This document shows, one piece after another, positions 26,430 through 38,110 of a DNA stretch of 64,000 nt. The notes beneath the pieces are model-generated. The model saw only the letters and a program-made list of their open reading frames with translations. It was not told the DNA's origin and ran no database searches. The DNA lies in the NCBI GenBank assembly GCA_017590115.1, contig JAGGNK010008670.1, positions 3,746,199 to 3,810,198 on the forward strand, read 5' to 3'. Within the stretch, counting starts at the first letter, position 1, and each line of letters begins with the position of its first letter. The position numbers and the translations under genes were made by a program. The DNA is from Montifringilla adamsi. Lineage: Eukaryota; Chordata; Aves; Passeriformes; Passeridae.

Positions 26430-28240
26430 TAAAAATACACTACCCACCAATAGTTACCTAATTTAGCAGAATATATTACCTCTCTGCTTCATAAATCTTA
26501 ATTAAAGCTGTTAGTTTTCCTATTATATGATCAAGAAACGCCCCATTAAAGTTAAGCAGTTTCTCCAAGTAATTATATACGTTATGTGGCGTGAGCGTAA
26601 AGATGCATATAGCGTTCCACTACCAATTATTTTGCATACCCTGAAAAGCACTATCTATTAAATAAAAAACTTGCAAAATTTCATTAATGCAGTATTTTTT
26701 AATCTCCCAAAAGTCCAAGATGTCCCACAGGAGCTTGTATACTCAGTGTTGGCTCCTTATAATACAATTTAATGCTCACAAACACAACTAAAGTATTTAA
26801 GCATTTACAGAGGTTGTCATAAGTGCTTTACTTATTTTCGATCAAATTCAAGCCTACATTTAATACAGTTAACTGTGGTTATTTAATTTCAAAACTCAAG
26901 AATCCAACCTCAAAAATTTATAACAAAATAAATTTAGTTACATTGATACAGGATATGTATGCTACTGGGAAAACATTTTTCAGTAAGAAGTGTAGAATTG
27001 TAAGACATAAAAGAAGTTATTTTTTTAAGTAAGCATTATTTCAAATAAACCTTGTCATATTTCAAAGAATATTTTCCTATTCATCTGCAAAATGATTTCA
27101 TAATTTTTAGTAGTACATTTCAAGCCAGTGCTAAATGCTACCAAAAACTAAATGTAGTTTAATTACCCTTTCTCTTTTGGTCAGAATTTCATGTAAATAC
27201 AGAACAAATATTAAACTGAGATCTTGCAAATATCTTAAATGCATTATTAACCAAAGCAGTTCATTTCCTAGCAACTGGCTAGAGAGAATGAAATTTGGAA
27301 AATTATTCTTAGTTCCCCATAGACAGTGAATTTATTGCCTGACCACATTAACAATTAAAAGGTATATGCAAGATGTTGGATGTTAAAATATAATGGAAGA
27401 AGCTTAACATCTGCTCATATACGGCAAGGAACCAACTCCCACCCCTAAAAGTAACCTAATCAGACTTGCAAGAATGTAATATTTTACTTTTAAGCAAAAT
27501 ATTATTCTTCAAAAACTGCAGAGAGTCAATCAGGCACATTAAAAAAAATAGAAAAGGAAAAAGAAAAGCAGAGAGCAGCAACCCTGTCTGAGGCTGATAG
27601 TCTTTGATCCAATACAGTTTCAAATCATCCCTCAGAGCTGACAGTGCATTATTAATTGAAACATTGGGGCTGTATTTAGCCCTCTTCTGTAGGAACTGTA
27701 ATATAATTATATCCCATAGGCAGAAATACTATTTCTCCCTGTGCCCCTGAAAAAGTAATATACAAACTGGCTTAGAAATGCGAGAAACAAAGTAGTACCC
27801 ACCACTCTATTGACAATATCAGTACTTGGGTGCATAAATCGTGATAAAATCATAGTCTGAGGAAACAGATACATGAAAAGAGCAAACATGATTTTTATAT
27901 AGTGTGTTCTGAAAGCATCTTGGATAGATTGATTTCAAACGATTTGGCTGTGTTTCCTTTTATAATCCTCTTTTTTCCCTGTTTTTAATTTTTGCACAGA
28001 TGCAGCTATATAAATAGCAGCATTTCCTGGAATCCCCAGAATGTCAAACCCAACATATTTTTCAATATTAAATTATTGCATTCCATTATATCATTACCAC
28101 TTAGAATAGGCTATAAATTCATTGATTGAAGAGTTTAATAGCAATGCCTGATCTTTTATATACCATACTTTCACTAATAGAAAATCAGCTTCTTCTGAAA
28201 CATTAGCATGTTACCCTTTCTAGTAAAGCATATCAAATCA
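26430..28240. promoter_or_regulatory. Long AT-rich, TAAT-dense candidate conserved block
   Basis: Some 1.8 kb of AT-rich sequence follows the repeat at 26421 without microsatellites or identifiable transposons. The first 370 bases hold about ten TAAT/ATTA cores (for example TTTAATTGCTT, CTTAATTAAAG, GTAATTATATAC, CCAATTATTTT and CATTAATGC). A small group of CpG occurs at 26540-26615 (AAACGCC, TACGTTATGTGGCGTGAGCG and TAGCGTT). Reading frames are short and unremarkable. The texture fits one or more developmental enhancers bound by homeodomain proteins. A matrix-attachment region or a slowly diverging non-coding exon is also possible. Conservation is inferred. Confidence 0.4.
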
Positions 28241-30471
28241 CATTAGTGAAAAAGTTGCCAAGTCAAATGGAAGTTTGGTGCCAGTTTTCCTCCTCTTTTT
28301 CTTTTTTTTTTTTTTCCCCTCAAGAGGCAGAGAAAGAGAGACAGTGTGAGCAAGAGAGGGGGATTAAATTTCTTACTAAACTTGTAGCAGTGAACATAAA
28401 ATATAATAATACTCCTTTAACATTCCTATCATGATTTTGGTCCTTACACCTAAACCAGCCGAAGACTGAAGGAGTTAATACTTTACAATGTGCAATAATT
28501 CAGAGAGCTGACTTGCATGATTTGCAATACACTTTTTGCTTTGCAAGATAGACTCCAGCACAGACAGATCAACAAAAAGAAGTAGGGGGGGAGGAAAAAG
28601 GACAACTCTACAACCAATCAAACCAAATGCCAGAGCAGAGGGCAAAGGGATATGGAAACTGAGAAGATAGACTTCCAAGTCCTTTCCTGAAAGTGCTTGG
28701 ATTTTGAGGAGAGTCCAGCATTGCCTGACAAAAGTGTCTTTGTGCAGCAACACTGGGGAGAAGGGAGGAGAGCTCAGGAAACCTAATGAAAACAGGCCAG
28801 GCCTTGTACATTAGACCCCATGGAGAACTTTGAATCATACGAGCTGCAGACAAGCCCCAAGTATGTAAAGCCAAATTAAAGACCACCAAATATGGGGAGC
28901 GCCGGGGCGGATGCGCTCCTGGTGCGGGCCAGGGCTTCCTTCCACCCCATCCCATCCCCTGCAGAGAGCTGAGCATCCCAGGGCAGTGCACTGTGCCTCC
29001 CCTACAGGGACTTGTGGCTCATTTACCCACAAAAGAAAATAAAATGCATTTTTTAAAACCTTTTTCTGCAGTCTGGTTGAATGTTAACGTGCTAGCGGAA
29101 GGTGACGACCTGCAGCTCCCATTGCAATGTCCTGACATGGGGCTGAGCTGTCACCTCCTCACCTGCCCCATGCCCAATCCTGCCTGGCTTTTCAGCATCA
29201 TTCCCTCTTTGTATTTTGGGATAGATAATGTATTTATTCTTGTCTTTGGAGGACTCACAGGATTTTAGCAAGGGGCAATCTTTCCAGCTCCCCCTCACAC
29301 AAAGCACGTGGCTCGTGATCTGACCACCAAGGCAAGAACAAACAGCAAACTCCTCGTGCCCAATCACCACAGCATTCCAGAATCAAAGTGTAGGTGTTTG
29401 TCATTCTTCTCCCACCTGCTCATCCTTTCCCACTGGTAAGATCACAGCACATCTCTCCACCTTTCAAATCAGGCAGGGCTTGCTTTGCATGGCACAGATT
29501 TTTGTCCCAGATTTCCCTGCCTGTCCCCCCAGGCTCCCGGGAGCATCCTGTCTGTACTCTCCACTCATATGAAAAGCATCCCCATCCCATTTGTCATTCT
29601 CACACTGCCACCCTCTCCCCTACAGGGCTCTGCATGGAGGAGATGACACCAGATGATGTCCCTGAGCTGTGCTGAAGTCATTATAGCAGTGCTAAATAAA
29701 GTTACAAATCTGCTTTCATGCAAATCCGCAAAAAAAGCTGCAAATAATCCAAATAAGAGGAGAGGAAGGCCTTACGCATGCCTCAATTTGTGTCCCATCT
29801 CTGCCTTTGACAGCCCATGCTCCTCAGCTTCCCCAGCCTCTGGTTCCAGGACCCAGCAAGAAGGATGAGCCCTGAGCAGGGGCAGACACTCCCACCATCC
29901 CCACTGCGACACAACAGCCACTCATCCCCAGTTATTTAGTTCTATGCAAAGATGAATGCATTTTGCCCTAAAAACTTTGGGAAAATCTTATTTTAAATAA
30001 CCCAAGCACTCTGCCCAGCGTTCCTTCGGCAAGGGAAGCTCATGGACAAAAGGGATGAGTTTTGTCCCATCAATGCTGCTGAAAACTCTTCATTTTGAAA
30101 TGTTTTCTTTAAAAAATTAGTGGATGAAAAATTTTAAATCTCTCCCTCTTAAGAGCAGTGTGACACAGGGATACAACTCACCCAACAGTGAGACAGAGAG
30201 AGCCAGCAGAAAAGAAACCAAAAGAGAAGAATCCACCAAGCAGGTGGGGGGGATTAAGGGGGCTCATCTGTCCCTCACTGTCATGGCCATGTATTATGTG
30301 AAATTTTAATGCAGTGGACCCATTTCTCAACTGGTAACAATGGGCACTGCTGATTAATGGGTGACAAAGCTAAACCTACTTGCAGGAGAGCACAGAATTT
30401 ACCCCTGCTAAATCCAAAAAGCTTTTAGGAAAAGTAGAAGTAGATGGGTTGTGGTAAAGGAGAAAGGAGGT
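28241..30471. other. Gene-free stretch
   Basis: No gene is supported. A pyrimidine tract with a 14-T run lies at 28285-28320. The 127-codon minus-strand frame at 28608-28991 has no recognisable domain and is overlapped by other chance frames. Confidence 0.6.
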
Positions 30472-30474
30472 AAA

Positions 30475-30534
<60 letters not shown>
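30472..30534 (+). repeat. Poly-A tract A22-G-A40
   Basis: Twenty-two A, one G and forty A occur in succession. No polyadenylation signal or recognisable retro-element body lies immediately upstream (the upstream text is purine-rich GTAAAGGAGAAAGGAGGT), so I do not call it the tail of a processed pseudogene. It is the longest homopolymer in the window and its length may not be reliable. Confidence 0.9.
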
Positions 30535-30537
<3 letters not shown>

Positions 30538-30805
30538 AAACTAACATTTTTGATTTAGCTAGAAAAGACCAGCCCCTTTTTAGCTCTGAATAACAAATGT
30601 GAAAAGAAAATCCCTGATATTTAAAGTAACATTTAGAAACATGAACACTGTGTTTCCTCAGCAGCAACTGAGCCAACTTCTTCACTCAATCACCTCAAGT
30701 GTAGAGCAGCACCAACTGCAGTGAGGTCACACTTGTGTAAGTGACCTCTGTTGGCCATACCCAAGCCTCTGTACCTGGCAGAAAGCCAGAGCAATCTCCA
30801 GCTTT

Positions 30806-30840
30806 GGTGGGATTGCCCCAGATTTGCACCAGTGTCGCCA
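30806..30840. repeat. Probable fragment of the palindromic amniote repeat family
   Basis: GGTGGGATTGCCCCAGATTT followed by GCACCAGTGTCGCCA resembles the family phrase GGAGTTGCTCCAGATTTACA then CCAGTGTAAGTGAG. The match is short. Confidence 0.35.
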
Positions 30841-31675
30841 GGGGAAACACATGGCCCAACAACTCCTTAAAAATGCAAGGTGGTTGTTTCCCTGACTCCA
30901 CTGACTCAAACTTCAGTGAAGGCGATGTCATTGCACAGACTGGAGATCACCACAGCTTCTGGCTATTTCTTTTATGCTAGATATTTTCTGATACTGGATA
31001 TTCTGGCAAAGTTTGCCTTTCCTTCACACAACAGCAATCTTGCTGGATGCTCCCTTGACACCTATCTGGTGCAAGCTGGACCCACAAGCCAGAAAACTAT
31101 TGGCTTTCCAAAGTCTTGTAAGAAAAGACCTTTCTATTATCACAACTATTTGAATTCAGTTGGATCCCCTTTCTTTGGTTCTTCCCTCTCTGCTGGAGTG
31201 TGTGCTCCTCTGCACTACTGCTCCAGAGCTCATTTTCTCTAACGTGGCCTAAAGGTGACCCAAAATACTGCTCCTCACAGCCCAGAATTTCCTGCACTTC
31301 TCAAGGTATTTTTTCTTTTATTTGCCAATCACAACCTTTACAGGCTTTTGTGTCCCATCAGATCCTTGAAATATTATCTTTTAAGCAGGGACAGAAAAGG
31401 CTGCTCATCTCTCCCACCTCCTTTATCCTCTCAGCTGCCCTTATTCACCTGCCATTGTCCACATTTCCTTCTCACTCTCACCTCTGTGGTGCCACAGCAT
31501 ATAAATGGCTCAACACACCCACAACTGGCTGGTTCCTCTCCTCCTCCAGCATGCAGCTGGTTAGATAATATAGATCTATACACAGCAAGAGGGTTCATGG
31601 ATCTATTGATTTCAAGACAATTTAAAGTGTGTTTGGCAAGTTACCATATGAAGACAGCCCTGTGAGCAATTCTTC
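30841..31675. other. Gene-free stretch
   Basis: No gene is seen. Frames of 120 to 136 codons at 30880-31665 overlap one another in different phases, with no recognisable domain. Confidence 0.6.
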
Positions 31676-31718
31676 ATCCCACTACAGTTGATGGGATTTT
31701 TCAAGTCAATGTAAGGAC
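31676..31718. repeat. Possible fragment of the palindromic amniote repeat family
   Basis: ATCCCACTACAGTTGATGGG followed by ATTTTTCAAGTCAATG resembles CCCATTGAAGTCAATGGGA with its GTTTTGCC loop and second GTCAATG arm. It is too short to be certain. Confidence 0.3.
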
Positions 31719-32538
31719 CTAACACAGCATTTTTGGTTCATAAGCCAGAGACTCAAATATTTCTTTTCAAGTAATCAAATTTACAGTCAGTCTAGTCTCA
31801 ACAAGACATCTGATTATTGATAATTACAACACCTACCAGGCCACCAAAAATGTACTATATTTATCCATCAGATGTGATCTTTTATAATGGATGGCCCTAT
31901 TCCAATTTTACAGGAGGTTATTTTCACTATAAAGAAAATGGATGGCAAGGAAATTTCTAATATTAATTTGTGCACAGTAATAGAAAAAATAATTAAAATA
32001 ATCCTAATTGCCTATTTGAACACTGACAGACTAATTCAGACCTGAAATCAGGATCACCATTCTGATGGCTGTGACATTATATACCACTAGTATTTTATAA
32101 AGTTCATTTCATCACTAGATATAGTAACGACATATCTCGAAAGCTTCTCTCTCTACCATCTAGAGTAAATTCGAAATAAATATTAGATGACACAGAATAA
32201 GAAGGAAAAAGAAAAAAGACCATAATGCTACCAGACTCTGCAGAAATCCAGATTTGGTTTGAAAGTTAGTTAATATTTATGGGGTATCTGAATCCCAGTT
32301 TTGACCTTTGGGTCCTTTGTTATGATTTATAAGTAAGTTTTTTCTATCATTAACATGAGGTTTATTCATTTCCACTGTCATTTGCTAAAGACTGGACGTA
32401 TGTTGGGGCTAAAAAAGAGCAAAGATGACGTTGTCTTGGCTTTGCAGGGGAGTGGTGGAAGAGGGACCTCTTTGCCTGCCCACTGAGCACCACAAGGGCT
32501 TCCCAGCACTGTTACTAAATCAATACAAAACACCAACA
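31719..32538. other. Gene-free, CpG-free AT-rich stretch
   Basis: No gene is seen. From 31561 to 32100 I count no CpG at all on reading each line, which makes the sudden CpG retention after 32538 conspicuous. TAAT cores are frequent. Confidence 0.6.
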
Positions 32539-33180
32539 CGGAGTGTGCATCTCATTTTTTAGAGCCGTGCGTTTTCCGAGCTGCTTATTCAATCATTTTA
32601 ACAATTTCTAAAACCGCGACTGGCGCCACACGTGTCCTTTCGGTGGGAACCGTAGGTGATATGATCAAAGTTAGCCTGCACCTAATCAGCGCGCGAGACA
32701 TAATCAAGAATCTTTTTTTAAGACGTGTTCAATTCAGCGGAGGGCAAAAACTATTAGTCTTTTCCTTATTTACTACGGTTTGGGTGAAATTCCCATTATT
32801 TCCATTAATACCGTTCCAGCCATATCAATTATTATAAGGTGCACTCAATAACAGAGCTACGTTATACCTCGAGCAAAGTGTCTTTCAGTGCGGTCTCTCA
32901 AGCAAACAAGATTTACATCCTCGTGCAAGATCCACGGCTCTACCAAACTAGTGCCATATGTCTCTTTCTCTCCGTCATCGCCCCAGTGACAAAATCCGCC
33001 GGCTAGATTCGACATGGAAAAGAATGTCGGAAAGTCCGCAAAGAAAAACAAGCGTCGAAAGAGAAAGTTGGATGGGATTGATTAAAGCAACACTTTTAAG
33101 TGTGTTGAAACAAATTTTTCCCTACTGTGGCAGAAGAAATCTGTCACAACAGATTTAGCCATAAATCGTCCTATCAATAC
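32539..33180. promoter_or_regulatory. CpG-retaining candidate ultraconserved-type element
   Basis: I count 31 CpG between 32539 and 33060 at an estimated 40-45% GC, which is at or above random expectation in a window that is otherwise CpG-depleted. The CpG are dispersed in AT-rich context (AAAACCGCGACTGGCGCC, CACGTGTCC, AATCAGCGCGCGAGAC, TACCTCGAGC, AAATCCGCCGGC), unlike a GC-rich island. There is no low-complexity sequence and no plausible long reading frame; the two frames inside (32643-32837 and 32958-33158, plus) are about 65 codons each and unrecognised. The texture is that of a long conserved enhancer or hypomethylated element near a developmental gene. A small conserved exon of a non-coding transcript, or a recent foreign insertion, would be alternatives. 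Confidence 0.5.
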
Positions 33181-33560
33181 ACAGAGAGGAGGAATCTCAT
33201 GGGGAAAGGTTTGGTTAATACATTGAGCATCTCAAATCTGCACCCACTGGGCAACCTAAACCAGCAGCACCACATGTGCGTATGTCTATGAAAGCAGCAC
33301 CTCCACTTTCCTTCGATACAAAATTCCTGAACACCTGGATGCTTCCATGTCGTGAAATAAATGCTCGTAGAATAAAAATTTACAGTCCCTCACATGCATT
33401 AAATTTGTTTAAACAGTTTTTCAAAGCCAGAGCCTTTTTTTATCTTTCTTTTTTCCACCACCCCCCTCCTCTTTTAAATGGCGAGCTGTATTTTATAATG
33501 GAGCGCCAGCTCTCCGGCGAGCCTCCATTCTTCCAGCCCTGACAGACTGTTTGTCAGCTA
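33181..33560. promoter_or_regulatory. Possible extension of the conserved block
   Basis: Moderate CpG content persists (TTCCTTCGATAC, GTCGTGAAATAAATGCTCG, AATGGCGAGC and CTCCGGCGAGCC), with a pyrimidine tract at 33437-33475. GGCGAGCTGTATTTTATAAT, followed by GGAGCGCCAGCTCTCCGGCG, forms a GC-containing patch around 33480-33525. It may be part of the same regulatory unit as 32539-33180. Evidence is compositional. Confidence 0.3.
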
Positions 33561-36470
33561 AACTCCCCTTGTCATGTATCCCCACCACTGCCAACTCATG
33601 CACGGAGACCTTCACTTTTACTGCTACCACTTGCACCCTGCGCAACCTTTGTCATTGATCACTGATCCAACCCAGTGCCCACATGTTCTTCAAGTGCCTA
33701 CACAAGTAATGAGGTACTTGTGGTGTAAAATTAAACTGTCAACTGTCAGCGATTGATAACCACAGCGAGAGCTGACCTAGAACACCTGCACCCGTGGCCA
33801 AGACAGGTGTGACACGTTTGATCGCTGAGCCCTACTAGTCAGCGTGACCCGGCGGTGTCCCTCCATGGATTCTGCCCCTGACAGAGATGCCGTATTTCAG
33901 CCCTGGGTTTCCACCGCTGGTGCAGGAGCAGCTCCCTCCCCTGCCACCACAGAATCCCTCCTCCACCACAGTGGCTGGAATGTGAGCAACACCACGTTTT
34001 GGTGATGACAGGTATTTATGGCCATGGAGCGTCTTTCTGCCTCCCCATCTTGTTGTTCCTGCTTCTGATTCTTCTTCGCTGCAGCTTGGCAGGAGCACCC
34101 ACATTTATCAGCACTGTTCACCCCCTCTATCAAAGCTTTTGTGAGGAGCCCAGGGCTCCATCAGGATCTTCATTCCCATCAATGCATTGAATTAAGAACA
34201 ACGTGGAGTAGAATTTATGGTTATTTTTATAGTATAAAGCCTCTGGTTCTGTTTTTGCATCACTACGTGGCAGGAGCACAGAGCTGAGTGTTGCTTTGGC
34301 ATTGTTTAAGTAAACTCAGTCTGATGCTGTTGGGAGCACGGACTAGGAAATCTCCATCCCCCTTCCCATCCATTCCATCACTGCCATGGAGAAACACATC
34401 TCTCTTCACCCAGCTCTAATTAGTTTTAGCTGTGTTACTACACAATGTTTAGCCTTCAGTTCATATTTAAATATTTTTACTCATAATTTTGAACTGTTGA
34501 TTTTCATTTTAAGCAAAGAGGGACTTTTAAGGCACACACTGTCTTTTAAAACCCCCTGAAAGACATCAGAAAATAATGGCAGGAAGGTTTCCCCCTCCCC
34601 TCCAACAGTTGCACTATATTAAGTTCATGTGATGAGAAGATAAAAATCTATTAACTTGCTGCTGACCTTATCGACACAAGGATCTCTGCAGGCATTACAG
34701 GAACTATATCTCTTCTGACTTTTACATCCAGAACCTCATGCACCAGCATCCCAGACCAAATATAAAATCTCCATGATGAGTGAAACAGTGACACATACTC
34801 CAACTCCGGTCCTGCCGGCTGGCAGGAGACACGGGGTCCTCTGGGGCCTGGGACCAGCCTCTACTTTCAATTTGACTTCAGGGGCAGATTTTTCACCATA
34901 TGCTACTGGGGGCTCTGAATCAAAACTGTTTCCATAAGACCATATGCTATGAGGCAAATGTGCTGGATGCAGAAAGGCTTTCTGCTCCCCCGTATCACCA
35001 TGATGTATTGCAAACATAATTAAAGGTGAGTAACGCGGGTGCTCCTGTTTGGGTTAATCATTCCTTTTTACAACTGCAGCCAGTATAAAACAAACCAATT
35101 TTCAAATTAGACCAAAAGTCCATCTAAATACACATTGCTCACACACTCTTACACCTCCTGCATTTCCATGTATGCAGCAGACTCCTCCACTGCTCAGAAA
35201 GTAGTTCTGAAAGAGCAAAGGATTTAAGGTTTTTAATTTTTGTTATTATTATTAAATAAAAGCAGAGCAAGGACTCATAGCTGTCTGTGATGCTTCCCCA
35301 TTTTATTAGTCAGTGAAATGGAACCATCACAAGCACCATCATGCTCCAGGTGCCAGAAGGCAGGGATCAGGTGATCTCCAAAAGACAGCAAAGGTGTCGG
35401 TGCCTCCAGGGTGGCAGCAGCCTTTGCTGCCCCTCAGCTCTGCCTGCTTGCCTGGAGGCAATGCATTTCCAGACCATTAGAAATAAACCTGCACAGGATG
35501 CCAGCAGGACTGCACCCCAACAGCCCCAGGTTGGATTACATCAAACAAAATTAGAACATTGTGACACTATCAACTTGTGTTCATGGGGCTTGCCAGTGTC
35601 ACCAAATAAATTTCAGGAGAATTATTTCAATAGCACATTTAAGAGGATTTTGCTTGATCTGGGCCAACTCCGGGGGTAATTCAGATACAGATCAGCAGAT
35701 GAGGTGTCACATCTGCCCATCACACACCAGAGGCAGACTCTGTGTCAGCAAAGCTCACCATCTCCCAGCCCACAAACACGGCCAGCACTCCACCCAGCTC
35801 CTCCACGCTTCGACTAAAACCTGGACCCCAATGCCAACAAATCATGAAACAGGCAAATGTTTTCAGAAGGTATCTGGAACTCAGCTGAGCTGCTCCTGAA
35901 GCTGCATAAACATCCAAGGCTGCAGAGCAGTTTCCTGGTGACGAGTCAGTGTATGCAGTTATCACCTCCCCACCAGGGAGGTGTCAGTGCCAAACACAGG
36001 AGAGTTTTCTGGGACATCCCATGACTCACATCTCCTGACCTTCTGCCCTGCTCTGGCCACCCACTGCAGGAGACGAACTGCTGGGCCAGAGGGACCTGTG
36101 GTCTGACCCGGCACATCTGGTTTTATGTTTGGGAGTGTGCTCACGTAATTTTCTAGCAGTACCTGGAAAACCCTCAAGTGTGCTATTAATTTGAAAGGCC
36201 AGTGTCCTTCCAAAGCTCCTGGCATGCCAATGCAAACCACTTGAGGAGCTCCAAGCTGGAGCAGTGCCCGTGCCCCATCCCTCCCCACGGCTCCAACCCC
36301 TCCACATGTTTCACTCCAGAGAGCTCAGAGGAGCTCGTGGTTAAGACAAGGACTGGCCAAACCACATTCTGTATCCCCATTTCAGCCCCCTGTGCTCCTC
36401 CATGATCTCTAGGAAAATAGTTTCATTTATGTGCTACCCAATTTACTCTTATTTTACAAGAGCTAACAGC
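33561..36470. other. Gene-free stretch
   Basis: No gene is supported. Frames up to 112 codons (35341-35899, two phases; 35962-36288, minus) have no recognisable domain. Confidence 0.6.
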
Positions 36471-36520
36471 AACACCCATCCCACAGAGGTGTTGGGAATT
36501 GAATGAGGTGGTTAAACACG
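36471..36520 (+). repeat. Possible MIR/L2-type 3' fragment
   Basis: ATCCCACAGAGGTGTTGGGA followed by ATTGAATGAGGTGGTTAA resembles the 3' portion of MIR/L2-class elements (ACCTCACAGGGTTGTTGTGA then GGATTAAATGAG). It is a short match to an old family, so a chance match is possible. Confidence 0.35.
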
Positions 36521-37619
36521 CCTAAGCCACATTCATATCACAAGTAATAAAAATACATTACAAATGCCTAACAATAAAGAAATAACATGACTCAAGCCAC
36601 TGCTGGTTCTGGTTGTGGTTTTGTGAAACAAAAAAATCTTACTGATGGAGAAAATTGCTGATGATTTGCTTCACAGAAAGAAAAAATAAACATGTACAGT
36701 ATAACATGGAACAAAGTTACAGTTTGATCAATGATGCTCTTTATATTAATAACCAATGCAGGCTGAAAAATTTGGATGTCAATTCAAATGTTTTCAGGTC
36801 TCAGAGATGGAACAGAAAGTTCTGCATGATGAATGCAACAGTCCTGACAGGAGGATTGCAAACAGCTCATGTTCATGCACTCCAGGTGCCAACATCTGAT
36901 ACTGGAACTGCGACTCGCTGTTTGCAAGCGAACCCTCATATTTTTATTGCACATTCAGCTTTCTGTTGCTTTGCTGCAAACAGGATTTGAAGTTTGTGCA
37001 CTAAAAGGAGAGTAGATACATTGCTTCTCACCGATGCTCCCTGCAAGACATGCTGGGATCAGACTGCAAAGCAGCCCAAGGAGAGATCAGAATGTAAAGT
37101 ATGTCTGGAGCACCACATTCAGCTCACTCCAGCGTGCGCCATCGAGGAGAAATTAATGATACGTGGAAAGCTCATTCCAGATGATCACAGTGACCAAAAC
37201 TCTTGGACCTACAGACTCTCATTTCTTTTTCCCCCCTGCACCCAGAGAGAATCCCTCTTGTTTTTACTCTAATCACAGAGCTGACTGGAAAACCAGAACT
37301 TTCCCCAGCCACCCAAGTGGAAGGAAAAGTGCTGATTTCAGAGCAATAAGGGCAAAGCAGAACCCAGATCATGCACCTCCCATCCTGGGGTTTTGGAATC
37401 AAGAACAGTGCACACCTTCTGGCATCATAAACAAATACATAAAAGTAAAATTAAACTACTAAACCCTTGGGTATTCCTTGGGACAAGAAAAAAGTCAGTA
37501 AGAAGTGACATCAAAGATAGGTTGTTTACATATTGGGGGACCTGTCTGCTCGTCTCTTCACATTGATTTTTACGGTACAAAAATATTATTTCAGTGACAA
37601 GGATGTAAACCTTATTCAA
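36521..37619. other. Gene-free stretch
   Basis: No gene or repeat is recognised. Frames up to 111 codons (36655-36990, plus) have no identifiable content. Confidence 0.6.
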
Positions 37620-38110
37620 AACAGGATTTAAACCATATCCTGCGAGTGAGGCATCTCTTCAGATAGCCTGCCTGCACTTACAGCATACCGAAGGCATGCT
37701 GATTTTCGTCTGCAGTGTTTGTTAAGAGGGTCACAATATCAGGAAGCAGGAGAAGGCTCATCAAAGCCTCGTTGCTCGCCTTCACCACTCATCAGCTAGA
37801 CAGTACCTTGTTTTTTAAAGCTGGGCGGAAATGCATCTCCAGTGACCCATTGTTAGAAACTTCCTTTTGTCTTTAAGTTTGCTGGAAGGAGTACGGGGCC
37901 CCTTTTAACTCTTTTCCAATAGGTAATTTCCCTTAATTAGGGCTCTCATTACAAGTGAGAATTTATCAGACATGATTAAAGAAGCATCTTGTCTCTTTCC
38001 TATCGCCTCAAAAGAGGCATATTTTGATCTCCCAGCGTGTCTTGCAAACACAGATAAGCACAGGCACTGAGCTGGGAGATCACAGCAGAAATTTGGCCTG
38101 ATCAGAAAGT
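37620..38110. promoter_or_regulatory. Candidate conserved non-coding element
   Basis: Repeat-free sequence with TAAT and GATTA cores (TTCCCTTAATTAGGGCTC at 37927-37944, a near-palindrome, and GACATGATTAAAGAAG near 37969) and retained CpG (GCATACCGAAGGC, TTTTCGTCTG, CTATCGCCTC, CCCAGCGTG). No reading frame explains it. The regulatory function is inferred. Confidence 0.35.

Noticed and set aside
30421..30534. Processed pseudogene ending in the poly-A tract
   Set aside because: No polyadenylation signal at the usual distance and no recognisable mRNA-like sequence upstream.
32539..33180. Bacterial contamination or horizontally acquired segment
   Set aside because: CpG retention raised the question, but there is no bacterial-type reading frame and the AT-rich motif texture is like vertebrate enhancers. 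It is kept as an alternative in the finding and not asserted.
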